DNA from: Miscanthus floridulus
Taxonomy: Eukaryota; Streptophyta; Magnoliopsida; Poales; Poaceae
Direction: 5' to 3'
Assembly (NCBI RefSeq): GCF_019320115.1
Contig: NC_089597.1
Coordinates: 124,087,485 to 124,151,484, forward strand
Length of the DNA stretch: 64,000 nucleotides
The notes under the pieces are model-generated. The model saw only the letters and a program-made list of their open reading frames with translations. It searched no databases and was not told the origin of the DNA. Position 1 is the stretch's first letter, and the number at the start of each line of letters is the position of its first letter. Below, one piece after another: positions 21,098 to 32,907 of the stretch. The translations under genes were made by a program, and so were the position numbers.

Positions 21098-22055
21098 GTT
21101 CATTACCTCTAATTATGGTTCTACTTTGTTGACTGCACAACATTGGTATGTTGCTGAACAAATAATGATATTCCTGGAACTCTTCTATAATTCCACTGTT
21201 GTCCTGTCTGGTGTTTATTATCCCACAGCTCCACTTGTTTTGCACCATATGCTTGACATGGCTGAGCATTTGCAAAATGCTGAAAGAGATGCTAATTTTA
21301 GAATGATTGATACTCCTATGAAGCTTAAATTCCTTAAATATTGGGAGAAAATTCCACTGATTTATTCATATGCATTCATTCTTGATCCTAGAGCTAAGAT
21401 GAAAGGGTTCTTTAATGTGCTTTAATTGCTTGGTAAGGCAACTGGATGCATTTATAGTGTATACTATGGTGATGTGAAAGATGAATTGTATAGATTGTTT
21501 GCCAAATATGAACAGAAATTTGGTGCAGTTAGGTCTCAGAGGGTTTCAGTGCCTTCAGCTCATACTGGTAAGACAAAACAGGCATGGGAAAGGATCTTTG
21601 GAGGTCCTGGTGAATCCCCTGTCGGTTCCCCCTCATCTTCATCTACTCCATCTGCTGTCAGTGAGCTCAAAGCTTACTTGGACAGTGACCCTGTCACATG
21701 TTATGAAGAATCCTTTGACATACTTCTCTGGTGGCGTGACCACAAGCTAACTTATCCAATCCTATCTATTATGGCTCGAGATATCATGTCTGTCCCTGTA
21801 TCTACTGTCTCTTTCGAGTCTTGTTTCAGCTGTACATCCATGATACTCGAAGACCGGCGGCGGCGCTTGTTGCCTGAGCATGTGGAGATGCTCACCTGCA
21901 TCAAGGACTAGGAGCAAGGTGCAAGAAGGGAACAACATACACCTGAGGACCTGGACCTAGAGGAGGCATTCAAGAACCTCTTCCTCGATGAACAAGGCGA
22001 AGGCAGTGGCAGCGGCACCGGTAGCGGCAACGGCGGTACTGCTGGTGGTGGATAG
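21098..22055 (+). pseudogene. hAT transposase, C-terminal half
   Basis: The transposase resumes exactly after the copia target duplication with SNYGSTLLTAQHWYVAEQ. It continues through VVLSGVYYPTAPLVLHHML and AFILDPRAKMKGFFNVL. A TAA at 21423 breaks it. The following frame holds the hAT C-terminal dimerisation domain (YPILSIMARDIMSVPVSTVS, then ILEDRRRRLLPEHVEMLTC), with FESCFS where SESAFS is usual. A TAG at 21909 precedes a Gly/Ser-rich tail that stops at 22053. Together with 6675-8068 this is one gene, split once by insertion and broken several times by point changes. Confidence 0.92.
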
Positions 22056-22504
22056 AAGAAGAAGAGAAGAGGAGAGGTAGTCACTCAACTGAAACTTTCA
22101 AGTTCCATATTGCTTCTTTACATTCAAGTTCACTAACATTGCTTGCTTCTGTACAATTTTGCAGGTACTTTTGGTGGGACAGACGACAGAGTGAGACAGT
22201 GAGTCACTATGAATGTTGTCACTGATGTTGGCAGTTGGCTATTGTAATAGGATAGACTTTTGCTGCTGTGAACTCACTAAGTCACATTGTCACAATGACT
22301 TTGCCACTAATGTTGGCTATTGTAATAGGATAGAAGAACTAAGACTTTGACACTTTAGAGCTGGTTGTACTCTTTTTTCCTTTCTAGGGTTTCTTACAAG
22401 GGTGAGTTTTATCTAGAAAGGTTTTTAATGAGGCAGCATTGCACAAAATAGTTCATATTCATATAATGATATAATCTTGTCTTTTGTCCCTTGTCCTTGT
22501 GTTT
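22056..22504 (+). other. hAT 3' UTR region
   Basis: Noncoding. There is a possible small intron at the end of the transcript: a GAGGTAGTC-like donor near 22075 and a polypyrimidine-ttttgcag acceptor at about 22164. The right GC-rich subterminal repeats follow. Confidence 0.4.
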
Positions 22505-22735
22505 TGAGTTGTGAGCCAGGCTATGGGCCGGCACGGCCCGGTGAAAATGGTCGTGCCCAACGGGCGGCACGACAAGGCCAAACGGCCCACGGGCCATGCG
22601 TTGGGCCGGAGTCCGAGCACGAGCACACCATAGGCACGGCACGGCCGGCCCGGTGGCCCGGTGAGGCACGATGCCGCGTCGGGCCGGCATGGCTCGCCGT
22701 GCCACCGGGCCGGCACGGCCTGATGGCCATCTATA
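22505..22735 (+). repeat. hAT right subterminal GC-rich repeats and TIR
   Basis: Many copies of ggcccg/gccggcacggcc in both orientations mirror the left end. The terminal repeat ends ATGGCCATCTATA at 22735 and is followed by the target duplication ccgacggg (22736-22743). Confidence 0.85.
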
Positions 22736-22743
22736 CCGACGGG

Positions 22744-22974
22744 AATTATTTTGCTGATGGGGCCTGAAAACCGACATGGAAAGTTTTCCCTGACGGGAAC
22801 AACCATCAGAAACTAGTCCGTGACGGTTTTCTGTCAGGGAAGGATGACTTTTCGTGACAGTTGTTTTCTGACGGCTGATCCCTGATGGTAACCGTCAGGA
22901 ATAACCTTTCTCGACGGTTTTGGGCACTCTCCGTGGCGGTTCTACCCGTCAGGGAAAAAATTGTCTGGGTAGTG
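22744..22974 (+). mobile_element. CACTA-like remnant, right piece
   Basis: Subterminal motifs (ccctgacggg, ctgtcagggaag, cgtgacagttg, accgtcagg, ccgtcaggga) are repeated at short spacing. The segment ends GTCTGGGTAGTG, whose inverse complement CACTACCCAGAC is a CACTA-family terminus. With 5288-5434 it forms the element into which the hAT jumped. Confidence 0.78.
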
Positions 22975-23028
22975 AATATATCATGAGATATATTTTCATC
23001 ATATGTTTATTTGGTGTCAATGACGTTG

Positions 23029-23117
23029 TTAGGGCATGCTTGGATCTATTAGCACTAAACATTAGTTAGCTCGTTAGGGCATGTTTGGATCTATTAGCAC
23101 TAAAAATTAGCTAGCTT
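23029..23117. repeat. Duplicated hAT-MITE-like end
   Basis: The ~40-bp word ttagggcatg[c/t]ttggatctattagcactaaa is present twice in tandem, starting at about 23029 and 23074. It resembles termini of grass hAT-type MITEs (gggcatgtttggatc). A related word, gttgtttgaatccatctgctaa, lies at about 23447, beyond the MITE at 23118-23407, so the latter probably inserted into the former. Confidence 0.55.
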
Positions 23118-23407
23118 AGAGCAACTCCAAAAGACTCTCTATATCCTTCTTAAATGCTAGGAATAGATATTTTAGTAAAAAATTACTCTTCAACAGCTTG
23201 TCTAAATGGTTATGCAAATATAGCCATCTTCTATTTCAGATTTTTCACTTGCAAAAAATAGAAGGCGAGAATGGCTCTCTAGAGTGCGCATGAGATATAG
23301 AAAAGCTATTGGAGAGTGAAAAGTTATAGAAAGCGACTTTTATGGAAATGACTTTCCAAATCATGATTTAGAGAGTGAGATTTAGAAAGACTCTTGGAGA
23401 TGCTCTA
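23118..23407. mobile_element. MITE with gagcaactcc terminal repeats
   Basis: The left end gagcaactccaaaagactct is the approximate inverse of the right end agactcttggagatgctc. It is bordered by TTA on the left and TAA on the right, and is about 290 bp, AT-rich and non-coding. This matches small Tourist/PIF-Harbinger-like MITEs of grasses; the superfamily is tentative. Confidence 0.65.
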
Positions 23408-23479
23408 ATATCTGCTAATTTCTAGCAACCTATCTTTTAGCAGGGGTTGTTTGAATCCATCTGCTAATAAGCGGCGCCC

Positions 23480-23732
23480 CGAAGTGAACACTAGACTCAT
23501 AAGTCTTGCTTTGCATAGGGTCATAACCATAGGAATCCTCTCTACTCATACTTTAAATCTTGATTGCTATCCCTGGACAAACTAGTTGTTAGACAACACA
23601 CACGTTTCTCCGTGGATACGATACTTGATAATACTCCGGATGAAAACTACTTCGATACCCGTGCGCTTGCGGATTTTGTCTCTGTGTGCTACCACAGGTG
23701 TCAACAAGTTTTTCTGGCGCCGTTGCCGGGGA
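23480..23732 (+). other. Gypsy LTR end and primer-binding site
   Basis: TGGCGCCGTTGCCGGGGA at 23715-23732 is the primer site typical of Athila-type and related Ty3-gypsy elements. The ~230 bp before it reads like the end of a gypsy LTR, but no second LTR was found. Confidence 0.7.
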
Positions 23733-23798
23733 AACAGTTGCTTTGATTTTGTCGAACCAGGTTTGTCCTTGTATCTATTATTTTATTTATCTTTAAGC

Positions 23799-24906
23799 AT
23801 GGATAACATCACGCCTATCAATCAATTCGCTGCTCCCACGAGCGCGCAACTAAAGCCACCGGAATCTTCGAAACCTATCCTTATATCTAGCTATGAGTTG
23901 CGTCCGTCTTTAATAAATTTGGTCCAGGAGCAATCGTTCTCAGGCGAAGGTGATGAAAACTCATATACCCACCTACGAGAGTTTGAGCAAACCTGTACAT
24001 GCTTGCATATCGCAGGCATGTCACATGAAACTTTATAGTGGAAGCTATTTCCATTCTCTTTGACGGGAAGAGCTAAACACTGGTATACCTGAACCGTAGG
24101 GAGTGTATAAGGAGATTGGAAAGCTCTATGCTCTAACTTTTGCTTATCTTTCTTTCCCGTCTCTGGAGTGGTTAGCCCTCAAAGAGAGGTTATCTTTCAA
24201 ACAGAAAGAAAAAGAATCTCTTGGTGCGGCGTGGGCGTGTTTTAATGACCTAATCAATTCTAGCCCTGACCTTGCCATTCAAGACCCTATGCTTTTACAA
24301 TATTTTTATATGGGTCTTAATGGGGAGACCGCACAATTTCTTGATACATCTTCTAGAGGTGCCTTCTTACATTGCTCTGCTAGTGAAGGGAGAAAAATCC
24401 TAGAAAACACCCCCTACACCAGCGTTCGTGACGATGGCCCAGAAGACGTAGTTGTGGAAACTCCTGAGGAAGAACCTTTGATAGCTGAACCTAAACCTTT
24501 AACTACTCCACTTGAAGCCTCAACTATTCTCCAAGTTCCCGAACCACCGAAGGAGGAAGAAATTCCACCTTTGGAAAATATGTTTGAATTCAAGGAAGAT
24601 CTTTTCTCTGTTTTTGAAAACACCTCAAATTATTATGCAATAAGGAAATCTTCGGCACCATCAGCACCTAACCAACATCTTTCTGACCCAACCAAAGAGA
24701 AGTTCCTTAAAAAGACTATGAAGGAGTTAACAACAATCGTAAGCAATGAGTGGTTAGGAGAATCCAAGCTTTCTCCTACAGTTATTCATTTAGATTCTCC
24801 TTCTACCTCCATTCATTATCAGATTCATAAAACCTCCTTCAATGCTTTTTATAATCCCTACCGGCCTATCACTGCCAATCGCTTCGCCACTGACAGTCAT
24901 ATATAG
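23799..24906 (+). pseudogene. Gypsy gag remnant (Athila-like)
   Basis: The frame starts with ATG at 23799, 67 bp after the primer site. A TAG at 24036, further stops near 24090 and a frameshift break it, after which it is open from 24103 to 24906. The first part has the retrotransposon-gag pattern of an aromatic/Glu-rich helical domain (LREFEQTC, KLFPFSLTGRAKHWY). The second part becomes acidic and Pro-rich (EEEPLIAEPKPLTTPLEAS), typical of the linker after gag. No pol follows, so this is either a non-autonomous element or a 5' fragment. It lies just upstream of the truncated copia. Confidence 0.75.
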
Positions 24907-25581
24907 AGCTTTCACTATGGTTGAGAAAAAAACAGCATCAGTACCGGTTTTTAACGACTAACAATGACATGAGACATGGATCCGAAAATAACATCAAATT
25001 CAATTAACTGTGACCTCCTTTCTATCAAAACCGATGAAGTGACACCCCCTTGATTTCGTCGCCCCTTTGTGTCAAATTTCCCTCTTTTTGGTGTTTGTTT
25101 TCTTTTTTTAAATGGCATCATCGCCCGTCGAGCAGCCGACAGTGAACACCAAGGCTAACGCTGTCAATTACTCATAATAAACTTATCTGGGGATACAAAT
25201 GTTGCTAAAAATTTCTACAAATCTAGTTAAATTTAAGAAAGTTTGACCGGCACGAATACCATAGCGACACTTATTTTGGGACGGAGAGAGTACCATATAC
25301 TATCACTGAACAAAGACTTTTTTTTATAAATTCTCCACGTTAATTTTTATTAGACATGCTAGAAAATAAAAATGATTAATTCTTAATACAACTAGAAACG
25401 TGAGACCATCGATTTATAATACATTATAATTATCGTCAACAATAATAATCATATTTGTTCTATTCTGTTTCCTAAAAATTTATCCAGGTATGCACTAGAT
25501 ATAATGTAAAGCAATTTTCATCTATACCATTATGAAAAATAATCTAAAATAATTTTAAATTTACATATAAGCTACCCACGC
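24907..25581. other. Noncoding tail of gypsy remnant; Stowaway-like end
   Basis: AT-rich with no ORF. At 25265-25292 the word cttattttgggacggagagagta is the right terminus of a Stowaway-type MITE, whose ends normally read ctccctccgtcccaaaa in the other direction. The partner end is not visible. Confidence 0.5.
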
Positions 25582-27732
25582 TGAAAGGATCAAGATGTCC
25601 AAGAGGGGAGGGTGAATTGGGCTAATTCTAAATTTCTTTACAATAATTAAATCCTATGGTTAGCCCAATTAACCCCTTGTGTCTAGAAAGTGTTTCTAAT
25701 ATTCTACCGCACAAAAAGACTTGCAACCCAAGTTCCAATTCTACTCTAGCATGACAATTCTATGAATGTAAAGACAAGTATTGAATTGCTCAAAGTAAAT
25801 GCTCAAAGTAAAGAGAGAAGGAGAAACATGCGACATTTTGCCGAGGTATCGGAGAGTCGCCACTCCCCACTAGTCCTCGTTGGAGCACCCGCGTAAGGGT
25901 GTAGCTCCCCCTTGATCCGTGCAAGGATCAAGTGCTCTCTACGGGTTGATTCTTCGACACTCCGTCGCGGTGAATCACCCAAAACCGCTCACAATGATCA
26001 AGTAGTGACCGGACGTTGGACAGCGTCTGGTCAGCACTGACCGGATGCGTTCGGTCGTTGTTTTCCCTCTCTAGAACCTTACTAGAGTCGACCAGACGCT
26101 GGGACTCTACGTCCGGTCACTTCCAGACGACTTCACCTTGATCAAATGAACTGACCGAACTCTACGCCAGCGTCCGGTCACACCGAAGCTAGCGTTCGGT
26201 CAGTATTTGACCCTCCATTCACTTCCAAGTCTCGATCATACGTGAATGAAGTTTGCTCCAATAGATCTAAGGGCTATTTTGGAGCTACCTAGTGCTAGAT
26301 TTAGCAAGTGTGCACCACACCTAACTCACTAGACTCACCTTGGTCAAGCTACCTATCCATACCCCTCTTAATAGTATAGCCAAAGAAAAAACAAAGTCCT
26401 AAACTACTCTAAGTGTCTCTTCAATACCAAACGACACTTAGAACTAGTCCATCCTTAAACTTATCATCCATCCTTTGAAAATCGAAACGATTTCCATCGT
26501 AGGGGCATGACCACCTTGATTGCCCAATCGATCTCCATTACTGTGACCTAACTTAATTGCCTCTGCAAAACACACGTTAGTCACAGTAATCACGTATTGT
26601 CATTAATCACCAAAACTCAACTAGGGGCCTAGATGCTTTCAATCTCTCTCTTTTTGGTGATTGATGACAATACCACCTCAAGTATGTGAAAGAGTTGAGT
26701 TTTTTAACATGCTTGGTTCATATAAGCTTTTGACAATAAGAACAAAAGAGTTAGGCAAGCTTATATGACCCAAGCCAACATAATGTACTCAAAAGATATG
26801 AAATAAGCATGAGTACAAGTAATAAAGCTCATTTGCATCGAAGTAAAGCGCGGAAGCAAAGCAAATGAGCATAGCACAAGTGATATGACATATAAATAAT
26901 TCAAAGTAGAGAGCACACATGCCATATATCACGATCACGTAGATATCACTATCACATAAATATAGTTTGATGCTTAAAAGTAAACACATAAGTGCATAAA
27001 AGTGTATCACACATAAAAACCAAATATAATAGATAATCTAATAGATAAACTAAGCTCCCCCTAGATATGTCGCTCTCCCTAAGACTAACATACTCGATCC
27101 CTCTCCCCCTTTAGCGTCAAACACCAAAACCTAAGGGTCGGTCGGCGGGGCTGCAGCGGACGAGTCGGGCACCGAGGTACGAGGAGCGAGCTGGAACTGA
27201 GTGCCATCATCATCTGAACCAGAGCTCTGAGCAGTCTGACCCTTTGTAGCTGGAAGCGATGCTGAAGCGGTCTGGGTCGGATCAATAACTAGCGCTGCCT
27301 TCTCTGATGGTGCAACTGACGAAGGGAGTGTCTCTCTAGTCCCGGTAATAGGTGCAACTATAGAAGGACCTAGGACATGCAAATATGGCAGAGTAGGCTG
27401 CCCTATCAACTCACTAAAAGTTGCTCTAACACTCCTAGAGACTGAGGTATCTGGCACTATCAGCGAGGAAGTCTGAGCCGGTGTGAAGCCCGTCTGAAGA
27501 GGTGTGAACTACAGGGCTAACACTAGCGAGACAAACCACTGGGACACCTGCTCTGTAGGTGAAGCAAACTGTGCTGGTGGCTGTCCCTGACTCTGAAGCC
27601 CACTAGACTGTAACGCTGAAGTCATAGAAGTGGTGGCAGTCTAACCAAGCTGAGGTGAAGGCTGTGGCAGTGGAACCCCAATCGCTATCACAACATGCTG
27701 CATAAACCCAAGTAGTTGCTGCTGCATGAGAA
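25582..27732 (-). mobile_element. Truncated minus-strand relative of the 13-kb copia
   Basis: Read on the minus strand this is the end of the env-like ORF, the 3' UTR with its polypurine tract and a complete-ended 3' LTR. The order and sequence are those of 18.4-21.1 kb in the 13-kb copia. The LTR (25582-26641) is only 1,060 bp. About 0.5 kb spanning the R region is missing, with a junction near 25995 where the aaaaccgctcacaa word runs straight into motif-array sequence. The 5' part of the element is lost where the second copia begins (27733). Confidence 0.88.
27110..27732 (-). pseudogene. Env-like ORF C-terminal fragment
   Basis: This matches the last ~200 codons of the env-like ORF at 16537-19023, including the motifs PDTSVSRS, QSSGSDDDG, QLAPRTSVPDS and the end APPTDP. 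It has Gln (CAG) at five positions where the other copy has TAG (partners of 18463, 18475, 18586, 18955 and 18961). Conversely it has TAG in place of a CAG of the other copy near 27641. It is a natural control for the stop-codon pattern. Confidence 0.85.
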
Positions 27733-28604
27733 GCTCCATTCGCACTAGTCGACATAGTGCATTGCTCGAAGTCGTGGACCATAGTCGATGCAGGACGATG
27801 TTCGCAGTGCAGTCCCACCAACGGATCACCAGGAAGAAGATGCCTTGCTGTTCCGCAGGTAATCACCGGGAAGAAGATGGGTTCCGAGAGCGATCATCAC
27901 CAGGAAGAAGGCGTACGTGGATGAGCAGTCGCAGATCGCTCCCCAAAAACCTAATCGCCACACAACCCGTGCAAGGTTCTCAGACGGATGAGGTTTCTGG
28001 AGGCACCTGCTCTCCCGCTACTCCGTGCACGCAGAGGTACGGGACAGGGAAGCCTGAGGGCTGCTGAGATGTGATTTCTCTCAGGAGCGGTTGCGGAAGC
28101 GAAAGACAGAGATCTAGACTGACGAAGGACTACGGATATATGGCTACGACCGGGAAGGGAGAAAGGCAGCGGAGAATTCCAGGAAACAGAAAGCGGAAGG
28201 GATGGTAACTGCCGCAATCAGTTCGCCTCCACCATCAAGGAGAGTAACTCCCGTGATTATGTGGATTTAGGTGACAAAAGACTGGCCACGCCCGCCCGCT
28301 CGCTCGCCGCCCGCCCTCCTGCCACGCCACGCCACGCCATGGCCTTGGCCTCAGCCCAGCCCGCGCCCGCACCCACGCCCATGGCCGAGCCATGGCGGTG
28401 GTGGTGCACGCGCGCGTGTGGCACGCCTATGTCCTTTTCTCAGCTTCTCAATTAAGATGAATAATTTCCAACCATATAAGCCGAGTCAACGTTCAGTCAA
28501 AATCCCATATGGTATTAAACTATATACCGCTTAATGTTACGTACCATAGAGTTTTATTTGATTTATTAAATATTATACGGGCCAAGCCCATAACATATCC
28601 AACA
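27733..28604 (-). repeat. 3' LTR of the second copia
   Basis: 872 bp. It shares gctccattcgcactagtcga at one end and ccataa[c/t]atatccaac at the other with 39340-40105. It carries ~50 bp near 28092-28145 and a CGCC-rich stretch near 28290-28410 that the other LTR lacks. ORFs in this part are repeated in both LTRs and are not genes. Confidence 0.85.
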
Positions 28605-29099
28605 ATCCCCACCAAACTCTAGGGTTTGTAACAAAGTAGCCTCAGAACATCATTTCTTTTATATACCAGTGTTTCGATGGAGATTGTTAAGTTGAACATC
28701 CATCTAGAGCAATAGTTTCACTCAGTCACAACTGAACAATGGACTAAGCCTTGAATTGCCAGTTTTGTGTGAGGTGAATGTCACTAAAGTCCTTAGCTGA
28801 TACTTGGCTGCAAAAGGCATCCCCTCTATTTGAAGCATATAAGTCATACTCCAGTGCCTTTCATGAGTATTTAGAGATCACCCAAATCTCATATACTGTG
28901 ACTAGCAGTCTGACTCATATAGGTGTGCTCCTCAAAAGATGTTCTGTAGGACAACATCTTTGCTTTTAGCAAGCCACTTGGAACATATTAAGGTAAAAAC
29001 AAACCTGCCTTACAGATAGAAAAGATGTGCATCAGAAATGAGTCTTGCTAAGGATCTTTCCTCATAATTTACTACTAGCTTGTTTCACCATTCTACTTC

Positions 29100-30600
29100 A
29101 CGGGATCTCTGATCACATAGAACATGTTACCACTATAGTAAATTTCATGTGGGTCTCATACCCATCTCTCTCGATGCATATTCTATCACATTGCGTGACA
29201 GACCCTTAGTGAATTGATCTGCCAGATTGTTAGACATGTGAACATAGTCCAACGCTATTACTCTGGAGTTTCTCAATTTTCTGATAGATTTTAGTCGTCT
29301 CTTAACATGCCTTGTGGACTTCATGTTATCCTTAGAACTGTTAACCTTCGTAATCACAGTCTGGTTATCGTAGTTCATAGAAATAGCCGGTATGGGTTTT
29401 TCAACAACCAATAAATCCATAAGGAGATCATGAAGCCACTCAGCCTTAGAGCCAGCGGTGTCTAATGCTGTGAGTTCTGCTTCCATTGTAGACTTCGTTA
29501 AGATAGTCTGCTTGCAAGACTTCTAGGAAACAGCGCCACCTCCAAGCGAAAACACATATCCACTTGTGGCATAAAGCTCATCAGCATCAGAGATCCAGTT
29601 GGCATCACAATAGCCTTCCAACACTTTTGGATGTCTGGTATAGCGAATACCATAGCTCACGGTGCATTTTAGATAGCGCAACACTCTCTCAAGAGCACGC
29701 TAGTGATCATCTCCCGGGTTTGACACAAACCGGCTCAGCTTGCACACAACAAATGAGATGTCAGGCCTTGTTGCACTAGCAAGATACATGAGCAAACTAA
29801 TGATCTGGGAATATTTCAACTGATCCCTTGCTATTCTCCGATTTTTCCTCAATAGCACACTAGGGTCATAAGGTGTAGGAGCAGGTGCACAGTCACTAAA
29901 CCCAAAGTGACTCAACACACTTTTCACATAGTGGAATTGTAACAGAGTTACCCCACCATCACCTTCTCTCAGAAGCTTGATATTAAGAATAACATCAGCC
30001 TCTCCCAAATCTTTCATCTCAAAATTATTAGTTAAAAAATCCTTCACCTTCTCGATCACTTTGAGGCTGGATCCAAAGATCAATATGTCATCAACATATA
30101 AGCACAAAATGACTCCTTCACCCCCACCATACCGATAGTACACACATTTGTCAGCTTCATTCACAACAAAGCCAGTGGATGTTAAAGTTCTATCGACTTC
30201 TCATGCCACTGCTTAGGAGCTTATTTTAGGTCATATAACGACTTTAATAATTTACACACCTTGCCTTCTTAACCATTTGCTACAAACCCATCCGACTGAT
30301 CTATATAGATCTCCTCCTCTAACTCTCCGTTTAGGAAAGCTATCTTAACGTCCATTTGATGAACGATGAGACCATAAGAGGCTGCCAGGGAAAGCAAAAC
30401 TCGAATTATGGCCAATCGGGCAACCGGTGAATAAGTATCAAAGAAATCCTCACCTTCCTTTTGAGTATAACCCTTGGCCACAAGCCTTGCCTTGTACCTC
30501 TTGATAGTACCATCAGGCCTAAGCTTTTTCTTGAACACCCATTTGCACCCTATAGGCTTGCACCTATAGGGACGATTAACTCTTTCTCAAGTTCCATTAG
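29100..30600 (-). pseudogene. Copia RT-RNase H, broken
   Basis: On the minus strand the order is RT N-terminus (ARLVAKGYTQKEGEDFFDTY, about 30480) and QMDVKIAFLNGELEEEIYI (about 30350). A gap with a stop around 30240-30170 follows, then the catalytic YVDDILIFGSS (about 30085), then RNase H ([32 protein letters not shown]). A TAG replaces the Trp before KSCKQT near 29523. The protein ends at 29145. The enzyme copied element RNA into DNA; it cannot be made from this copy. Confidence 0.88.
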
Positions 30601-30739
30601 ACATAACAGAATCTATCTCACTTCGTACTGCTTCCTTCCATAAGTCAGCATCAGGAGAGGAATATGCCTCTTCAATGGTCGTTGGTGTGTCATCCATAAG
30701 GTATACAATGTAGTCATCACCAAAGGACTTTGCAGTCCT

Positions 30740-32527
30740 CTATCTCTTACTTTTTCTAGTGACTATAGTGTCATTCTCCTTAGGATTTTGCATATAGGGT
30801 TCCTCAGTTTGTTCTATCGAAGTAAAATTTTCATGCTCATGGGGAATTATAAGTTCATGACCAGTCGTGCTAGGTGCATTTTTCATGGAAAACTCGGTCT
30901 CAAAAAATATAGTGTCTCTAGATTCTATGATTGTATCAACAGCCCTCTCAGGAACACTAGAATTTATGATTAAAAATCTATAACCCATGCTGTGAATAGC
31001 ATAACCAAGAAAAATACAATCAACAGTCTTTGGTCCAAGCTTTCGCTTTTTGTTTATTGGCACATTCACCTTTGCCAAACAACCCCAAGTTCGCAAGTAA
31101 GAGAGATTTAATCTCTTCTTCTCCCATTCCTCGAATGGTGTAATTTCTTTGTTCTTTGTGGGCACTCTATTCAGGACATGACATGCTGTCAATATAGCCT
31201 CACCCCACCATTCCTTAAATAGTCCCATAGTCTCTAACATGGCATTAACCAAATCAGTTAGAGTGCGGTTCTTTCTCTCTGCAATCCCATTGGACTGTGG
31301 TGAGTATGGTGGCGTCCTCTCATGAATAATTCTATGCACCGAGCAGAACTCAAAAAATTCATTTGAGAAATATTCTCCACCACGATTGGGCCACAAACGC
31401 TTGATTTTCTTCTCAAGTTGATTTTCTACCTCAGCTTTATAGATTTTAAAATAATGCATTGCTTCATCTTTAGTTTTCAATAAATACACGTAACAAAATC
31501 TAGTACCATCATCTATAAATGTCATGAAGTATCATCTACCACCTTTAGTCAATTCACCATTCATTTCGCATAAATCAGAATGAACGAGTTCTAATGGTGC
31601 CAAGTTCCTCTCCTCAGCAGCCTTGTGAGGCTTGCACGGTTGCTTCGATTACACACACACCTGGCACTTAGAATATTTGACTAAGTTAAATTTCAGGATT
31701 AAATTCAAATTTGTAAGCCGCGTGAGACAGCCAAAATTAATGTGACAAAGTCGTGAATGCCATATATTCGACTCATCCGAAACATTAACATTGTTCACTA
31801 CTTTATTACACACATCATCAAGCAAAGATAAGCGGAACAAGCCTCCGCAATCATAACCTTTTCCAACAAATGTTCCATGTCTCGACACAACACACTTATT
31901 GGACTCAAGCACAATTTTAAAGCCATTGTGACACATTTGAGAACCGCTAACAAGATTCTTCTTGATGGAGGGGACATGCTGCACGTTCTTTAATAGCACC
32001 GTCTTTCCCGAAGTAAACTTTAGAATGACCATACCAGCACCAAAAACACGCGCATGCGAACCGTTTCCCATCAGCAAGGCTCCAGTCCTACCGGCCTGAT
32101 AGGAAGCAAACAAAGAAATATCAGCACACACATGAATATTAGCATCGCTGTCCATCCACCACTCAGGTGAAAGATAAACTGAGTGAACAAAAGGTAAAGA
32201 ATTACCATACCTAGATGTTCCTCCTCGAGTCTCGCTAATCACCACGTTTGTTGATTTCTTTTCTTGCTTATATTTACGGTCTGGGCACGCACTTGCCCAA
32301 TGCTCATCACTCCCACGAACAAAGCAACCTCCACCTTTCTTGTTATTTTTCTTCTTAAACTGTGCAATTTGCTTAGGATTTGCATTGTTGTTCTCTTGCA
32401 TGTTCTTCTTTTTTATTACGAGATGCAAATGAGTTTTTCTTCTGCACCATATTGGCGGCGAAAGACTCAACTCCTTTTCCACAGATGTCTTTTGCTCTCG
32501 CCCTCTCCTCAACATCAAGAGATCCAA
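30740..32527 (-). pseudogene. Copia protease-integrase and zinc knuckle region
   Basis: Minus-strand frames 32527-31649 carry a knuckle-like CFVRGSDEHWASACP (first motif damaged), the protease region (WWMDSDANIHVC) and the GAG-pre-integrase finger ending with KCQVC. Frame 31525-30740 is the integrase core with WPNRGGEYFSNEF, where the usual SDNGGEY is damaged (Asp to Asn). It also has the SPQSNGIAERKNRT motif and the integrase C-terminal linker. Stops lie between the two frames (31649-31525). Confidence 0.87.
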
Positions 32528-32549
32528 TAAGCTCAGCCACGCTAAACTG

Positions 32550-32907
32550 CTATCTCTTGTGTTTTAGAGAAGTAGCAAAATCCCTCCAAGAAGGTGGCAG
32601 CTTAGCGATTATACCGCTGGCCACAAACTTGTCGGGCAACAAACAAGGGAAATGTTCTAATTCCTTTGCTGGCGCCTGTATCTCATGAGCCTGTTCGACC
32701 ACAGAACGGTTTTCAACCATTTTGTAGTCATACAGCTGCTCCATGAGGTATAGCTCACTACCAGCATCAGAAACTCCAAACTTTGTCTCAAGAGCATCAC
32801 ATAACTCAACTCCAAACTTTATCTCAAGAGCATCACATAACTCTTTGCCTGATTTGCAAGATATGTAGTTTTTCTCATACTTGGGATGAAGTGCACTAAT
32901 CACGGCG
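32550..32907 (-). pseudogene. Copia gag, C-terminal piece
   Basis: The minus strand encodes a UBN2-type gag: KYEKNYISCKSGKELCDALE, then VEQAHEIQ and KLPPSWRDFATSLKHKR. A ~45-bp in-frame duplication repeats the ELCDALE.KFGV segment (about 32768-32850). It joins in sense to 38909-39120 once the gypsy insertion is disregarded. Confidence 0.85.

Larger units (their letters stand above)
5435..22735 (+). mobile_element. hAT (Ac-like) transposon split by a copia element
   Basis: The ends carry imperfect terminal inverted repeats: TATAGTTGGCCAT on the left and the inverse of TATAGATGGCCAT on the right. They are flanked by a perfect 8-bp target duplication, ccgacggg (5427-5434 and 22736-22743), which is the hallmark length for hAT. 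Both ends are followed inward by G/C-rich repeats of ggcccg/ggcacgg type (5445-5690 and 22505-22735), like hAT subterminal transposase-binding repeats. The body encodes a BED-finger hAT transposase (6675-22055) in two halves. Without the 13.0-kb copia insertion (8074-21092) the element is about 4.3 kb, the usual size of an autonomous hAT. Frameshifts and stops make it inactive. Confidence 0.93.

Noticed and set aside
27726..28067. ORF repeated at 39369-39674 (ending TRKPEGC or TGKPEGC), a possible gene family
   Set aside because: The two copies lie in the two LTRs of the minus-strand copia and are identical by LTR duplication.
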